Shown: positions 1-8,898, counted from the stretch's first letter. The stretch is DNA of 64,000 nt from Paenibacillus sp. FJAT-26967 (GCF_001541095.1 NZ_LMXH01000002.1:944671-1008670), one strand, 5' to 3'. Notes: generated by a model from the letters alone, not told the origin. Numbers and translations are program-made.

Positions 1-233
1 AGCTTACCGTTATCTACCGGAATTCCTTTTTTCTTGGCTACCAGTTCAACGGCACTCAGGAAACAAGCGGAATAACCGGAAGCGAACAATTGTTCGGGGT
101 TCGTTCCAGGGCCACCATCTCCACCCATTTCCTTTGGCATGCTGAGCTGCAAATCAAGTTTACCGTCTGGAGTAGCTACCCGTCCTTTGCGTCCATTTTC
201 AGCAGTTGCACTTGTCGTATACATGGTTTTCAT
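1..233 (-). CDS. Ohr/OsmC-family organic hydroperoxide resistance protein (3' end outside window)
   Basis: The first 77 codons are visible and the rest lies left of the window. Ohr proteins reduce organic hydroperoxides in the cytoplasm through two cysteines and recycle through lipoylated proteins. The fragment starts MKTMYTTSATAENGRKGRV and contains the family block NPEQLFASGYSACFLSA, whose Cys is the expected peroxidatic residue; the resolving Cys would be in the missing half. The start ATG at 231-233 has a good GGAAGGAG ribosome site. A sigma-A-like promoter lies just upstream. No ohrR is visible. The family call is secure. Ohr and the related OsmC subgroup are hard to tell apart on half a protein, but the YTTSATAENGR opening favours Ohr. 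Confidence 0.9.
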   Translation of the reverse strand, partial: MKTMYTTSATAENGRKGRVATPDGKLDLQLSMPKEMGGDGGPGTNPEQLFASGYSACFLSAVELVAKKKGIPVDNGK

Positions 234-264
234 GAGAAAAACTCCTTCCGGATAAGGGATTTTG

Positions 265-294
265 TTATAATAAGTCCTCTATTTCTTAAAGCAA
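265..294 (-). promoter_or_regulatory. Candidate sigma-A promoter of the ohr-like gene
   Basis: On the minus strand TTGCTT is followed by TTATAA at an 18-bp spacing (or TATTAT at 16 bp), about 30 bp before the ohr start codon. Assigned by consensus match only. Confidence 0.4.
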
Positions 295-973
295 CGAAAG
301 AATGTTGAAACTTACTGTCAAGGGCCAGCCAGCTGAGAGAGCAGGAAAATGCCCGAAACACGGAGTGGGGAACATGTGTTTGATTTTGGTTTATTTAGGG
401 CTATATCGGATCTAGATGCCTGTCCTTGGCGATGAGACCAGCAATTGATATATAAGGTGTAAGGCATTACTGCAACAGTGTAATTTGCCGCCATACCCGA
501 TCAAGCGGGCGTGAGCAGCATTGACATGATGAGCGCCGGATAGGCGTAAGATAGAAGAGGCTTCCGGGCAAGATAAGAATCCGATACACAACAGCCTAAA
601 CATTTTGTTTCTTACTCGAACAGGAAGACTCTCTATAGTATTTCAGAAAGAGGGACAATTATGTACGGCAGTAGGATTATCACCTAGGCGGATGTGAGGA
701 AACAAAGTGATCGTTATGTGCTCATATGGGTATAATTATTAATATAAGCTCATTTTGAATAAGCTCAGTTGAAGATTCTCCGGCCCCGCTCGCGATGGTT
801 TGCACAAGAAGTAATTTCCAAGGGAAAAAGAGGGGTATTCTTTTTGCTATTTTGCTCGTATTCAGGCATAATGACACGTGGGACGCTTGATTCAGCACCC
901 AAATCACAATTTTCTTTCGAATAGTATACTTAATATGAATGAATCAAGCAGGCACGGACGGGGGGCTGTTAAA
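295..973. other. Gene-free stretch
   Basis: About 680 bp between the divergent ohr-like and PASTA genes. Short open frames on both strands have no ribosome site or protein-like composition. A TATACT box at 925-930 could be the -10 of the PASTA gene, but no convincing -35 is seen. No repeat, RNA gene or terminator was recognised. Confidence 0.4.
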
Positions 974-2302
974 ATGGAACAACGCATAGGGGAGCGGTAC
1001 GTGCTTTTTGAACCGGTTCATCCTTTAGCGGATGGCGTCATGTATGCAGGGAAAGACCTGTCTTTGCATCGGGATGTATTTCTTCTTATGGTTGAGAAAA
1101 CTGGAGACGATTTTGCTTCGGATTATTTGCGCGTACTGGGACAAGCGGCGCAATTTTCGGACGAACGTTTTTTTCATATTCTAAATGCGGGTGTTACAGA
1201 TCATCACTTGTATGCTGTACTTACCGCGCAGAAAGGAAATCCGCTGTTAGCGCGGCTTGGCCGCCACCAGATGAGAGGCAATGAGGTCTTAGCCGCTATC
1301 TTTGAACTGGGTAAAGGCATGCAGGAAGCCATGGAAGAGCAGATCTCGGGGTACTCCGTTACAGCAGAGAATATGTGGCTGACCGAGTATAACGGGCTTA
1401 AAGTGATGAATTACTGGTCACCGGGTAAGTTAGTCCAGCGTGGATCACTCGGATTGTGCACTTTGTTGTACCAGATATGCACACATTCGAGACAGGCGCC
1501 AAGCAATTTTGAGCAATATCAGTCGAATTTGATTCCGAGTCTGGATGGACTAACTTCCGCTCAGAAAGAGGCTTTCCTTGCTTTGGCAAGACGTGTCTTC
1601 AGAGAAGAAGTATCGCTTTCTTCGTTTACCTTTAACCTGCGGGAGATTATAGCGCTGGAGAAGAATGAGACGGCTCCGCCGAAGCAAGTATCATATACCG
1701 CCGCTCCTATCGTGGAGCGTGAAGCTTCAACGGCGAGGGAGGATGCGCCAAGCCGGGAGAATGTGCCTCCGCGCAGGAGCGCACCTGCCGCTCCGTATGC
1801 AGAGCCCGCACGTGAAGAAGCAGCGGCGGTTAGAACACGAAGCCCGCAGCAGAGGACTCCCGTAAAGGAGCGGGCGGAGGAGGATGTGCCCAAGAATCGG
1901 ATTGCGCTGAGCCGGACGATTTGGGTGCTGGGAACAGCCGCAGTGCTTTTACTCGCCATTGCAGGCTTTATGTACCTCGGCCTGCCCGATGCGCCTGAGC
2001 AGCAGGCAGATCCGAATCCGGCGGCAACGCCTGCGCCTCCGGTTCCATCGCCTACAGTGAATACAACTTCACCGACACCGACCGCGACGCCAACTGAAGC
2101 AGTAGCGGGTGAGGTGCCGAATCTTGTCGGGTTATCACAGAGCGAAGCGGAGAAGCTCGCCGTTGAAGCAGGGATGAGATATAAATTTTTCCTGGAGCCA
2201 AACGAACAGGAAAAAGGAAAGGTCTTCAGACAGGAACCGGGTCCCAATACTCCGGCTGCCAAGGGAGACACGATAACCTTCTGGGTTAGCAAGGGTACTT
2301 AG
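974..2302 (+). CDS. Membrane protein with degenerate kinase-like domain and C-terminal PASTA domain
   Basis: A 442-residue protein from ATG 974; an in-frame ATG at 935 is the alternative. Residues 1 to about 220 resemble a Ser/Thr kinase lobe (RIGERYVLFEPVHPLADGVM) but show no HRD or DFG motif, so catalysis is unlikely. A Pro/Ala/Glu/Arg-rich linker follows, then one membrane span near residue 314 (TIWVLGTAAVLLLAIAGF), a Thr/Pro-rich external spacer, and a single PASTA repeat (VPNLVGLSQSEAEKLAVEAG) at the C-terminus. PASTA domains bind muropeptides or lipid II in PrkC-type kinases. The expected topology is pseudokinase inside, PASTA outside. It is monocistronic and ends in a strong terminator. 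A role in cell-wall sensing is inferred. Confidence 0.75.
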   Translation: MEQRIGERYVLFEPVHPLADGVMYAGKDLSLHRDVFLLMVEKTGDDFASDYLRVLGQAAQFSDERFFHILNAGVTDHHLYAVLTAQKGNPLLARLGRHQMRGNEVLAAIFELGKGMQEAMEEQISGYSVTAENMWLTEYNGLKVMNYWSPGKLVQRGSLGLCTLLYQICTHSRQAPSNFEQYQSNLIPSLDGLTSAQKEAFLALARRVFREEVSLSSFTFNLREIIALEKNETAPPKQVSYTAAPIVEREASTAREDAPSRENVPPRRSAPAAPYAEPAREEAAAVRTRSPQQRTPVKERAEEDVPKNRIALSRTIWVLGTAAVLLLAIAGFMYLGLPDAPEQQADPNPAATPAPPVPSPTVNTTSPTPTATPTEAVAGEVPNLVGLSQSEAEKLAVEAGMRYKFFLEPNEQEKGKVFRQEPGPNTPAAKGDTITFWVSKGT

Positions 2303-2352
2303 TTCCCAGGACTGAAATCATAAGCGATCCGAAATATGATAATTTAACAACA

Positions 2353-2404
2353 ACGGGCTGCCCTCTAGATCGAATTGATCTGGAGGGCAGCCCGTTTATT
2401 TTGT
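2353..2404 (+). terminator. Rho-independent terminator after the PASTA gene
   Basis: A 19-bp near-perfect stem (ACGGGCTGCCCTC... with GAGGGCAGCCCGT), loop GAATT, then TTTATTTT. Confidence 0.9.
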
Positions 2405-2475
2405 CCACTCTATAAGTGGCCCCGCAGCAAAGGATTTTACCCCTTCAAAAGACATATGAGTCCTTTCGGATTAAG

Positions 2476-2491
2476 TGGTAATCGATTACCA
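2476..2491. promoter_or_regulatory. Perfect 16-bp palindromic operator
   Basis: TGGTAATCGATTACCA is exactly self-complementary with a central CG, the shape typical of LacI/GalR-family operators. It is followed by TGTAAAAT at 2496-2503, a plausible extended -10, and lies 41 bp upstream of the GTG at 2533. No LacI-type gene is in the window, so the regulator is unknown. Confidence 0.55.
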
Positions 2492-2532
2492 TTATTGTAA
2501 AATAAGGTTAAATAGAGAAAGGACAGAGGCGA

Positions 2533-3084
2533 GTGGAAAAGGAATGGTCGGTATGGGGCAATGAACGCAATATCTTCAAATTGCTTACGCATTCAGAAGG
2601 ATCCTCTGTCAATATGCTGGAGATCCTTTTGCAGGACAAACTATCTTTTCGTTTAATCGACCATCAAGTTATACCGGGTTCAGGGATACAACCAGATATT
2701 CAATCTGTCCTAAAGACTACAGAACCGGTCATCCGGCGTGTCAGTGCTTGGACCTACCGGAATGAACTTATTGCTTACCAGCAGCTGCTTGCTCCCGCAA
2801 ATGTCGTGCTTGAATCTGAAGAACAGGATGGGGCCGGTGAGCCTCTGGAAAAACAAATTGATCATCTGGAAACTCAGAGGAAAATTGTCTACACCGGATT
2901 CGAATCCAGTCAGACTGCCTCGGGGTACTTGGATCCCATTAAGCTGCCTCAAGATCTGTATCCTGTTAAGGAGACGCATCTGATTTCCAGCGGCTCCGTA
3001 TGTTTTGTACTCAAGGAGCTGTTCGATGCCGAATTGATTCTGCGTCAGATAAGATTGCAATTTCGCAAAGAAATTTTTATGTAA
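2533..3084 (+). CDS. Chorismate-lyase-like / UTRA-fold protein
   Basis: A 183-residue cytoplasmic protein with a GTG start 41 bp after a perfect palindrome. The segment around residue 70 (VIRRVSAWTYRNELIAYQQ) resembles the core strand pair of the chorismate pyruvate-lyase/UTRA fold, where a conserved Arg is followed by a hydrophobic strand and a Y/E-containing strand. No DNA-binding domain is attached, so it is not an ordinary GntR regulator. Some small relatives make 4-hydroxybenzoate from chorismate, but no substrate can be assigned here. The gene stands alone between two terminators. Fold-level similarity only. Confidence 0.45.
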   Translation: MEKEWSVWGNERNIFKLLTHSEGSSVNMLEILLQDKLSFRLIDHQVIPGSGIQPDIQSVLKTTEPVIRRVSAWTYRNELIAYQQLLAPANVVLESEEQDGAGEPLEKQIDHLETQRKIVYTGFESSQTASGYLDPIKLPQDLYPVKETHLISSGSVCFVLKELFDAELILRQIRLQFRKEIFM

Positions 3085-3132
3085 GATATTCTATCTTATA
3101 AGGAGAACCTGCAAATAAGGAGGACCTGCAAA

Positions 3133-3158
3133 AACCCGCTTATTCAGCGGGTTTTTTG
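3133..3158 (+). terminator. Rho-independent terminator
   Basis: Stem AACCCGCT / AGCGGGTT with loop TATTC, then a run of six T. Just before it are two near-identical copies of AAGGAG(A/G)ACCTGCAAA. Confidence 0.85.
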
Positions 3159-3186
3159 TTGCTGTCAAAATTATTAACGGTATGAA

Positions 3187-3372
3187 TTATCCGTGATAAC
3201 TACCGGAGGGTTCGTTTAAAACCCACTCCAGCATCATCGTCATATCTTCTAATTTCTCGATTTGAATTGTAAGGACAGAATTCTCTTTATCCTTGTCAAG
3301 CTGCTGCTGAATAAATTGTTTCTGTTTAGTTAACTCCGTTAATTTCCTTCTCACTTGATCCGCCGTCCGCAT
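3187..3372 (-). CDS. Small coiled-coil protein of unknown function
   Basis: 61 residues from the ATG at 3370-3372, chosen because GGGAGGT lies 7 bp upstream; a longer frame starting at 3408 lacks such a site. Residues about 5-45 (VRRKLTELTKQKQFIQQQLD and onward) form a strongly amphipathic Lys/Glu/Gln-rich helix, and the tail is short. No signal peptide or known catalytic motif. It is transcribed towards the preceding terminator, alone. Composition and the clean ribosome site support a real gene; the function is unknown. Confidence 0.6.
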   Translation of the reverse strand: MRTADQVRRKLTELTKQKQFIQQQLDKDKENSVLTIQIEKLEDMTMMLEWVLNEPSGSYHG

Positions 3373-3602
3373 GAATTTTACCTCCCATTCCTTCTTCTTG
3401 AATTCCATGATAACAAATTATTCGAATATGGCATAATACCAAAAGATCAGACTGTCGTTTAAAGACGAATAATCGCATATTTCATAGAAATTTTGCATAA
3501 TAACTCGAAACCTCGTTTTGAAACTGGGTAAAATAAGGTATGATCATGTAGGGTTCTAATACTTGGATGTTCGGGAACACTAGTTTACGGAGGTTAGTCA
3601 TC

Positions 3603-5048
3603 TTGGAAATTATGCAGCATATCTACTCCTTAATCCCTATACTGAACTTGCTGTTTGCCGCAGCTGTGGTTTTTTTGGAAAGAAAGAACCCCGGCGTAAC
3701 TTGGGCCTGGGTAATGGTTCTCGTTTTTCTACCGGGCTTCGGATTTTTTCTCTACTTGGTTTTTGGTCAGAACCTGAGCCGCCGAAAAATCTACAAACTG
3801 AAAGAATTTAATCAAAAAGACATTGAAGCGATTATTGAAGGGCAGCGGCAAGGTTTCCGGGAAAGTGAAATTCAATATAAAGATCCGCTTATGGCGGATT
3901 ATCAAGATTTGATTTATATGAATTTATCCAGCAGTGCCGCCGTCTACACGCAGGATAACGAAGTGGTTACCTATACCGACGGGGATCGTAAATTCAATGC
4001 TTTGCTAGATGCCATACGGAAAGCTACTAATCATATCCATCTCATGTATTACATCGTGAAGGACGATCGGCTGGGACAACGGATTCTTGAAGCGCTGACG
4101 GCCAAAGCAAGAGAGGGAGTTAAGGTACGATTCCTGTATGACGATATCGGGAGTGTCTGGCTGCCTAAATCTTTCTTTCGTCCGCTGGTTGAAGCGGGTG
4201 GCGAGGTAGCCGTCTTCTTCCCTTCGAAAATCCCTTACCTGAACTTCCGGTTCAATTACCGTAACCACAGGAAACTCGCAATCATAGACGGGGCAGTTGG
4301 CTTCATCGGGGGATTCAATATCGGGGACGAGTACTTGGGGCTTCTCCAGCGCTTTGGATACTGGCGTGACACTCATTTGAAAATTGAGGGAAGTGCGGTT
4401 CTCCAAATGCAGGCGCAGTTTTTTATGGATTGGAACCTTGCTTCGACAAACTCCGTTAAACCCGAAGCCCGCTATTATCCGCGTATTCCTTTCAACGGAC
4501 ATGTAGGGGTACAAATTGTATCCAGCGGTCCGGACAGTGAATTGGAGCAGATTCGCAACGGGTATCTCAAGATGATTTATGCAGCCAAAGAGAGCATCTA
4601 TATCCAAACCCCTTATTTTATCCCGGATGAGAGTCTGATGACAGCTGTTAAAATGGCGGCCTTGGCGGGTGTGGACATCCGCATCATGATCCCTTCGGTT
4701 CCCGATCACAAAATGGTTTACTGGGCTACAACATCTTATCTGGGGGAACTGCTAAACCTGGGCGTGAAAGGATTCTTATACGAAAAAGGCTTCCTTCATG
4801 CAAAAACGATTGTTATTGACGGCAAAGTAGCTTCAATCGGAACAGCTAACGTTGATATCCGCAGTTTTAAGCTGAATTTTGAAGTGAATGCTTTTATTTA
4901 CGATACGGAAACCGCTGCGCGGCAGAAGAAGATTTTCGAGAAAGACATGCTTGACTGCTCGGAATTCACACCCGCTATGTTCCGGAACCGCTCGCTGCCG
5001 GCCAGGTTTAAAGAATCGCTAGCCCGACTTATCTCTCCGATTCTATAG
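3603..5048 (+). CDS. cls: Cardiolipin synthase, phospholipase D family
   Basis: Condenses two phosphatidylglycerol molecules to cardiolipin and glycerol at the inner membrane. A TTG start at 3603 is preferred because GGAGGT sits at 3589-3594, giving 481 residues, close to the usual length of about 480. Two N-terminal membrane spans (IYSLIPILNLLFAAAVVF; WAWVMVLVFLPGFGFFLYLV) are followed by two PLD domains with HKD motifs: HRKLAIIDGAVGFIGG near residue 220 and HAKTIVIDGKVASIGTANVD near residue 400. It stands alone and ends in a strong terminator. Cls proteins of this layout also handle other phospholipid head groups, but synthase is by far the likeliest role. Confidence 0.93.
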   Translation: MEIMQHIYSLIPILNLLFAAAVVFLERKNPGVTWAWVMVLVFLPGFGFFLYLVFGQNLSRRKIYKLKEFNQKDIEAIIEGQRQGFRESEIQYKDPLMADYQDLIYMNLSSSAAVYTQDNEVVTYTDGDRKFNALLDAIRKATNHIHLMYYIVKDDRLGQRILEALTAKAREGVKVRFLYDDIGSVWLPKSFFRPLVEAGGEVAVFFPSKIPYLNFRFNYRNHRKLAIIDGAVGFIGGFNIGDEYLGLLQRFGYWRDTHLKIEGSAVLQMQAQFFMDWNLASTNSVKPEARYYPRIPFNGHVGVQIVSSGPDSELEQIRNGYLKMIYAAKESIYIQTPYFIPDESLMTAVKMAALAGVDIRIMIPSVPDHKMVYWATTSYLGELLNLGVKGFLYEKGFLHAKTIVIDGKVASIGTANVDIRSFKLNFEVNAFIYDTETAARQKKIFEKDMLDCSEFTPAMFRNRSLPARFKESLARLISPIL

Positions 5049-5149
5049 AACTGAAGACTATAGATCTGAAGTTACCGGATTTCTTGCTATACAGTGCGGC
5101 GACACGGTGACCGGGGAGCAAGAAGCCTTTTAATGGGATCACAAAATTA

Positions 5150-5198
5150 AAAAAGCCATCCGATTACCCACAAGATAGGGGAATAGATGGCTTTTTTG
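5150..5198 (+). terminator. Terminator after cls
   Basis: AAAAAGCCATC pairs with GATGGCTTTTTT across a 25-nt internal segment. The A and T tracts on both sides would let it act in either direction. Confidence 0.7.
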
Positions 5199-5369
5199 CT
5201 ATGGAACGAATGTTATACATCAATGGGATTACCGGTTCTGTTCCTGGAAAGGACGCTCGAGAAGCAGCGGCCACCAATTAGCCCATCTTCGCGAAATCAA
5301 TGTCCATGAATATGACTGTATACCATATCAAGATTAATCATTAAAAGCAAGGAGAATATGATTCGTCTA

Positions 5370-5421
5370 TTGACAATCAAGTTCATCTCTTGTATGGTTA
5401 ATTACATTAGCAACTAACCAT
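5370..5421 (+). promoter_or_regulatory. Promoter and inverted-repeat operator of the GntR/ABC operon
   Basis: TTGACA at 5370-5375 and TATGGT at 5393-5398 are 17 bp apart. ATGGTTA (5394-5400) and TAACCAT (5415-5421) form an inverted repeat spanning the -10 and the likely start of transcription. This is where a self-repressing YtrA-type GntR regulator would bind. Confidence 0.6.
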
Positions 5422-5449
5422 GTAACCTGTAAGGATTGGAGGATACCTA

Positions 5450-5818
5450 ATGGGCTTTATGATTGATGACAGCCGGCCGATTTTTGTGCAGATAGCGGAG
5501 AAAATAGAAGATGACATCATGGAGGAGCGGCTGCCGGAAGAAACACAAGTGCCATCAACCAATCAATTCGCCGCCTATTATCATATTAATCCTGCAACGG
5601 CGGCAAAAGGTGTAAATTTACTCGTTGATCAAGGTATTTTATACAAGAAGCGGGGGATCGGTATGTTTGTCGCAGAGGGTGCACGAACTGTTTTGATGGA
5701 GAAACGCAAGACTGAATTTTATGAGCAATATGTCATTACAATGATCAGAGAAGCGGAGAAGCTGGGCATTACAACCGATCAATTAACGGATATGATCCGC
5801 TCAGGAGGCAAACTATGA
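5450..5818 (+). CDS. GntR-family regulator, YtrA subfamily
   Basis: 122 residues. An N-terminal winged HTH (residues about 8-75, with IFVQIAEKIEDDIMEERLPE and VPSTNQFAAYYHINPATAAK) is followed by a short helical dimerisation tail of about 45 residues. That compact layout is the YtrA subfamily, which represses adjacent ABC transporter operons and in related bacteria responds to cell-wall-active compounds. The stop overlaps the next start (ATGA at 5815-5818), so translation is coupled to the ABC ATPase. The inverted repeat upstream is the presumed operator. The inducer cannot be read from the sequence. Confidence 0.85.
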   Translation: MGFMIDDSRPIFVQIAEKIEDDIMEERLPEETQVPSTNQFAAYYHINPATAAKGVNLLVDQGILYKKRGIGMFVAEGARTVLMEKRKTEFYEQYVITMIREAEKLGITTDQLTDMIRSGGKL

Positions 5819-6714
5819 TCAATCATGCTGTTGAGGTTAACCGTCTGACGAAGTCTTTTGACAATATAACGGCCGTCCAAGATGTAAGCTTCAAGCTAGA
5901 AAGTAATAAAATCTATGGGTTTCTTGGCAGAAACGGAGCGGGTAAGACGACGATCATGCAGATGCTCACATCCCAATCGTTTGCAACGTCCGGGGACGTA
6001 AAAATATTCGGCGAAGATCCATACGAGAACTACGATGTGCTTCGGCAAATATGTTTTATCAAAGAAAGCCAGAAATATCCGGATTCTTTCCGTATTAAAG
6101 ATGTATTGAAAGTATCCCAGGAAATTTTCCCGAATTGGGATGAGGAGTATGCGCTGAAGCTTATCGAGGATTTCCAGCTTCCCTTGAACCGCACGATGAA
6201 AAAATTGTCACGGGGTATGCTATCGGCTGCCGGGATAGTTGTTGGGCTGGCCAGCCGTGCTCAATTAACGATCTTTGATGAACCTTATCTCGGACTTGAT
6301 GCGGTTGCACGGGGGCTGTTCTACGATCTGCTGATTGAAGATTATGCGATGCATCCCCGAACGATTATTCTGTCTACCCATCTGATAGACGAAGTCAGCA
6401 AGCTGCTTGAGCATATCATCCTGATAGATAAGGGCCGGCTTTTATTGAATGAAGATGCGGATGCTTTGCGCGGACGCGCCTATACGGTTGTAGGAAGCAC
6501 TTCTTCTGTCCAATCCTTTATTACCGGTAAAGAAGTCATACACCTCGAACCGTTCGTATCTATGCTCTCGGCTACTATAATGGGGGCGTTAAAGTCTGAG
6601 GAGAGGTCACTGGCGGCTGAAATGGGCCTGGAGGTATCTCCGGTATCGCTGCAGCAGCTGATTGTCCATATGACGAAATCTAACCTCGACGAAAGGGTGG
6701 GGAACGGAAGATGA
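5815..6714 (+). CDS. ABC transporter ATP-binding protein (YtrB-like)
   Basis: 299 residues. Walker A GRNGAGKTT at about 38-46, a signature of the form LSRGM near 137 (the usual LSGGQ is degenerate), Walker B LTIFDEP near 160, and switch His in STHLIDE. The degenerate signature is common in YtrB/CcmA-like exporters. About 80 C-terminal residues extend beyond the ATPase core. It overlaps its regulator by 4 bp and the permease by 4 bp, so the three form one operon. It powers the membrane protein that follows; the substrate is unknown, and antimicrobial or envelope-stress export is the family precedent. Confidence 0.85.
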   Translation: MINHAVEVNRLTKSFDNITAVQDVSFKLESNKIYGFLGRNGAGKTTIMQMLTSQSFATSGDVKIFGEDPYENYDVLRQICFIKESQKYPDSFRIKDVLKVSQEIFPNWDEEYALKLIEDFQLPLNRTMKKLSRGMLSAAGIVVGLASRAQLTIFDEPYLGLDAVARGLFYDLLIEDYAMHPRTIILSTHLIDEVSKLLEHIILIDKGRLLLNEDADALRGRAYTVVGSTSSVQSFITGKEVIHLEPFVSMLSATIMGALKSEERSLAAEMGLEVSPVSLQQLIVHMTKSNLDERVGNGR

Positions 6715-7400
6715 GCAGAATTCAGGGGGCTTTGAATATCCATCTCAGGCAGATCACAGGGTGGGTATACGTTCCGTGGGGTATTCTATTCGCTAGTTTC
6801 TTGGTTAACTACACAATCAGTCTGGCGTTCACCAGCAAGACGGGTTTCTATACAGGCGGCATTTCTTCGATAGTTGTCTATATGTTTGTTGCAGGAATTA
6901 TTGCGGTTACACAGACTTTTCCGTTTGCTTTAAACTTTAGTATCCGGAGGAAGGACTATCTTCTTGGCACGATTCTCATGATAAGTATTGCAAGTTTTAT
7001 TACCTCTATCATTTTGATGCTTTTGTCCGGAATGGAGGTATGGACGAATTCGTGGGGGACCCAGCTGCACTTTTTTAATCTGCCCTATTTGAACGATGGT
7101 TCCCTGTTTCAGCAAATGATTTTATATTTCCTTATACTGATAAATTTGGGTATCCTCGGATTCGGTGTAGGAAGTATTTATCAGCGGTTTGGCGGTAAAG
7201 GAACTCTTCTCTTTTTTGCCGCCTTATTCATTCTAAGTTCACTCTTGGTTTTCATAATCTCACGCCAAGAACTCTGGATATCGTTATTTCAATGGCTGGC
7301 AAGTCATTCCGCTTTCGAAATAAGTTTAAGTACTATTCCTCTGACACTCGTCTATGCCATGATTACTTATTTATTGCTTCGCAGATCAGGTGTGCGTTAA
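6711..7400 (+). CDS. ABC transporter membrane subunit
   Basis: 229 residues with about six hydrophobic segments (e.g. WGILFASFLVNYTISLAF, IVVYMFVAGIIAVTQTFPF, LLGTILMISIASFITSIIL, ILINLGILGFGVGSIY, LLFFAALFILSSLLVFII, IPLTLVYAMITYLLL). No extracytoplasmic binding domain. It starts inside the ATPase stop codon (ATGA), so it is surely the permease partner. Length and topology fit the small YtrC/YtrD-type exporters. It is the last gene before a bidirectional terminator. Confidence 0.8.
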   Translation: MSRIQGALNIHLRQITGWVYVPWGILFASFLVNYTISLAFTSKTGFYTGGISSIVVYMFVAGIIAVTQTFPFALNFSIRRKDYLLGTILMISIASFITSIILMLLSGMEVWTNSWGTQLHFFNLPYLNDGSLFQQMILYFLILINLGILGFGVGSIYQRFGGKGTLLFFAALFILSSLLVFIISRQELWISLFQWLASHSAFEISLSTIPLTLVYAMITYLLLRRSGVR

Positions 7401-7490
7401 TAAGGTAACATATTATTTATTATGTAACTAACGATCCGTAATTCATTAGCATTAGCTATGGATGGGAGCTGGGTTAGTCCCTAATCAAAT

Positions 7491-7524
7491 AAAGGCCCAA
7501 GCACTTAAGAGTGCTTGGGCCTTT
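7491..7524. terminator. Bidirectional terminator
   Basis: AAAGGCCCAAGCACT / AGTGCTTGGGCCTTT with loop TAAG, a perfect 15-bp stem with A and T flanks. It separates the convergent ABC operon and CNNM gene. Confidence 0.9.
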
Positions 7525-7537
7525 TGAATTGGCAGAC

Positions 7538-8863
7538 CTACTGGCTGCCGCTTGCAATTTCTTTCTCCGCGCTGTCTTCGATAATCATTTCCACCTTGCG
7601 GATGCGGTTCTTGCTGACTTCACGTACGATAAAGTGAAGTTCTTCATAAATATATTTTTTACCCATCTTAGGCTCGGTCATACGGCTGTAGAGCCAACCG
7701 CCCACGGTGTCAACTTCTTCGTCATCAAAATTCTTGCCCGTCAGGTCACTTAATTCATTCAGGGAAACTTTACCGTCGAGCAGGTAGCAGTTTTCATCAA
7801 GTTTCTCGATATCGATACGTTCGTCCGCATCGAATTCGTCCCGGATTTCTCCGACGATTTCTTCCAATATATCTTCGATGGTAATGATACCGGATGTTCC
7901 GCCATATTCGTCAACCAGTACGGCTATATGAACCCGTTCTGACTGCATTCTCTTGAGCAAAGACTTGACTGGCGTTACTTCTGACACCGTAAGAACCGGA
8001 TGAACCAGCGTTCTGAAATCAAGTTCGCGATTAATCTCAAGTTCCAGGAAGAGCTGTTTGGTGTTAATCATGCCGACAATGTTATCTTTACTGTCTGTTG
8101 CGATCGGAAAACGGGTATATTGTTCTCTACGGATAATTTCCATGTTGTCTTGCAGGGATAGATTAGTGAACAAACAGATCATGTCTGTACGCGGAACCAT
8201 AATTTCTTTGGCCAGCATTTCATCAAATGCGAAGATACGGCTTACATAACCATATTCGGTTTTGTTGATTTTACCGTTCTGGAAGCTCTCGGAGAGAATG
8301 ATCTGAAGTTCTTCTTCCGAATGGGCGTCTTCGTGCTCTTTGGCAGGCTTCATTCCGAACAATTTAATAAGGGCATTCGCAGACCCGTTAAGGAGCCAGA
8401 TGAACGGATACAAGATTTTATAGAACCAGATAATAGGCTTAGCAACCAGGAATGAGATGAATTCAGCTTTTTGAATCGCCCATGATTTAGGTGCAAGTTC
8501 GCCGACTACGACATGAAGATACGTCATCGAGACGAAAGCAACGGTATAGGAAATCAAATGACTGAGATCAGGACTGAGATTCCACTGATCGAAAAGAGGT
8601 GTCAGTATTTTCTCTACGGTTGGTTCACCGAGTGTACCGATACCCAGAGCGGTCATCGTAATACCAAGTTGACATGCGGATAAATAACCATCCAGGTTGC
8701 TCGTTACTTGCTGTACAGCTAACGCGTTCTTACGTCCTTCGAGAACCAATTGATCGACCCGGCTGCCCCTTATTCTAATGATGGCAAACTCTGTCGCAAC
8801 GAAAAACGCGGTTAAAAAGATTAAAACGGCAACCAAGAAAAGATTTAACCCTATACTGCCCAT
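7538..8863 (-). CDS. CNNM/CorC-HlyC family membrane protein (DUF21-CBS)
   Basis: 441 residues. N-terminal DUF21 membrane domain (about 1-190; LNLFLVAVLIFLTAFFVATEFAI, plus GELAPKSWAIQKAE), a CBS pair (about 205-335; MVPRTDMICLF, YGGTSGIITIEDILEEIVGEI) and a C-terminal CorC_HlyC domain. The family includes MpfA-type Mg2+ efflux proteins; the older name is hemolysin C. A paralog with the same layout lies at 10012-11346 on the other side of the DUF1836 gene. Its promoter carries a palindrome just downstream of the -10. No strong ribosome site precedes the ATG at 8863. Metal export is inferred from the family; the ion is not established. Confidence 0.85.
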   Translation of the reverse strand: MGSIGLNLFLVAVLIFLTAFFVATEFAIIRIRGSRVDQLVLEGRKNALAVQQVTSNLDGYLSACQLGITMTALGIGTLGEPTVEKILTPLFDQWNLSPDLSHLISYTVAFVSMTYLHVVVGELAPKSWAIQKAEFISFLVAKPIIWFYKILYPFIWLLNGSANALIKLFGMKPAKEHEDAHSEEELQIILSESFQNGKINKTEYGYVSRIFAFDEMLAKEIMVPRTDMICLFTNLSLQDNMEIIRREQYTRFPIATDSKDNIVGMINTKQLFLELEINRELDFRTLVHPVLTVSEVTPVKSLLKRMQSERVHIAVLVDEYGGTSGIITIEDILEEIVGEIRDEFDADERIDIEKLDENCYLLDGKVSLNELSDLTGKNFDDEEVDTVGGWLYSRMTEPKMGKKYIYEELHFIVREVSKNRIRKVEMIIEDSAEKEIASGSQ

Positions 8864-8898
8864 ACTTCATCGTCACAATCCTTTATGTATAAAATATA

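Noticed and set aside
412-603. Minus-strand 63-codon frame left of the PASTA gene
   Set aside because: No ribosome site or recognisable sequence.
1561-2292. 243-codon minus-strand frame
   Set aside because: Antisense shadow of the GC-rich linker and PASTA part of the plus-strand gene; no ribosome site, Ser/Ala-rich low-complexity product.
4005-4709. 234-codon minus-strand frame
   Set aside because: Antisense to cardiolipin synthase, whose HKD motifs fix the true strand.
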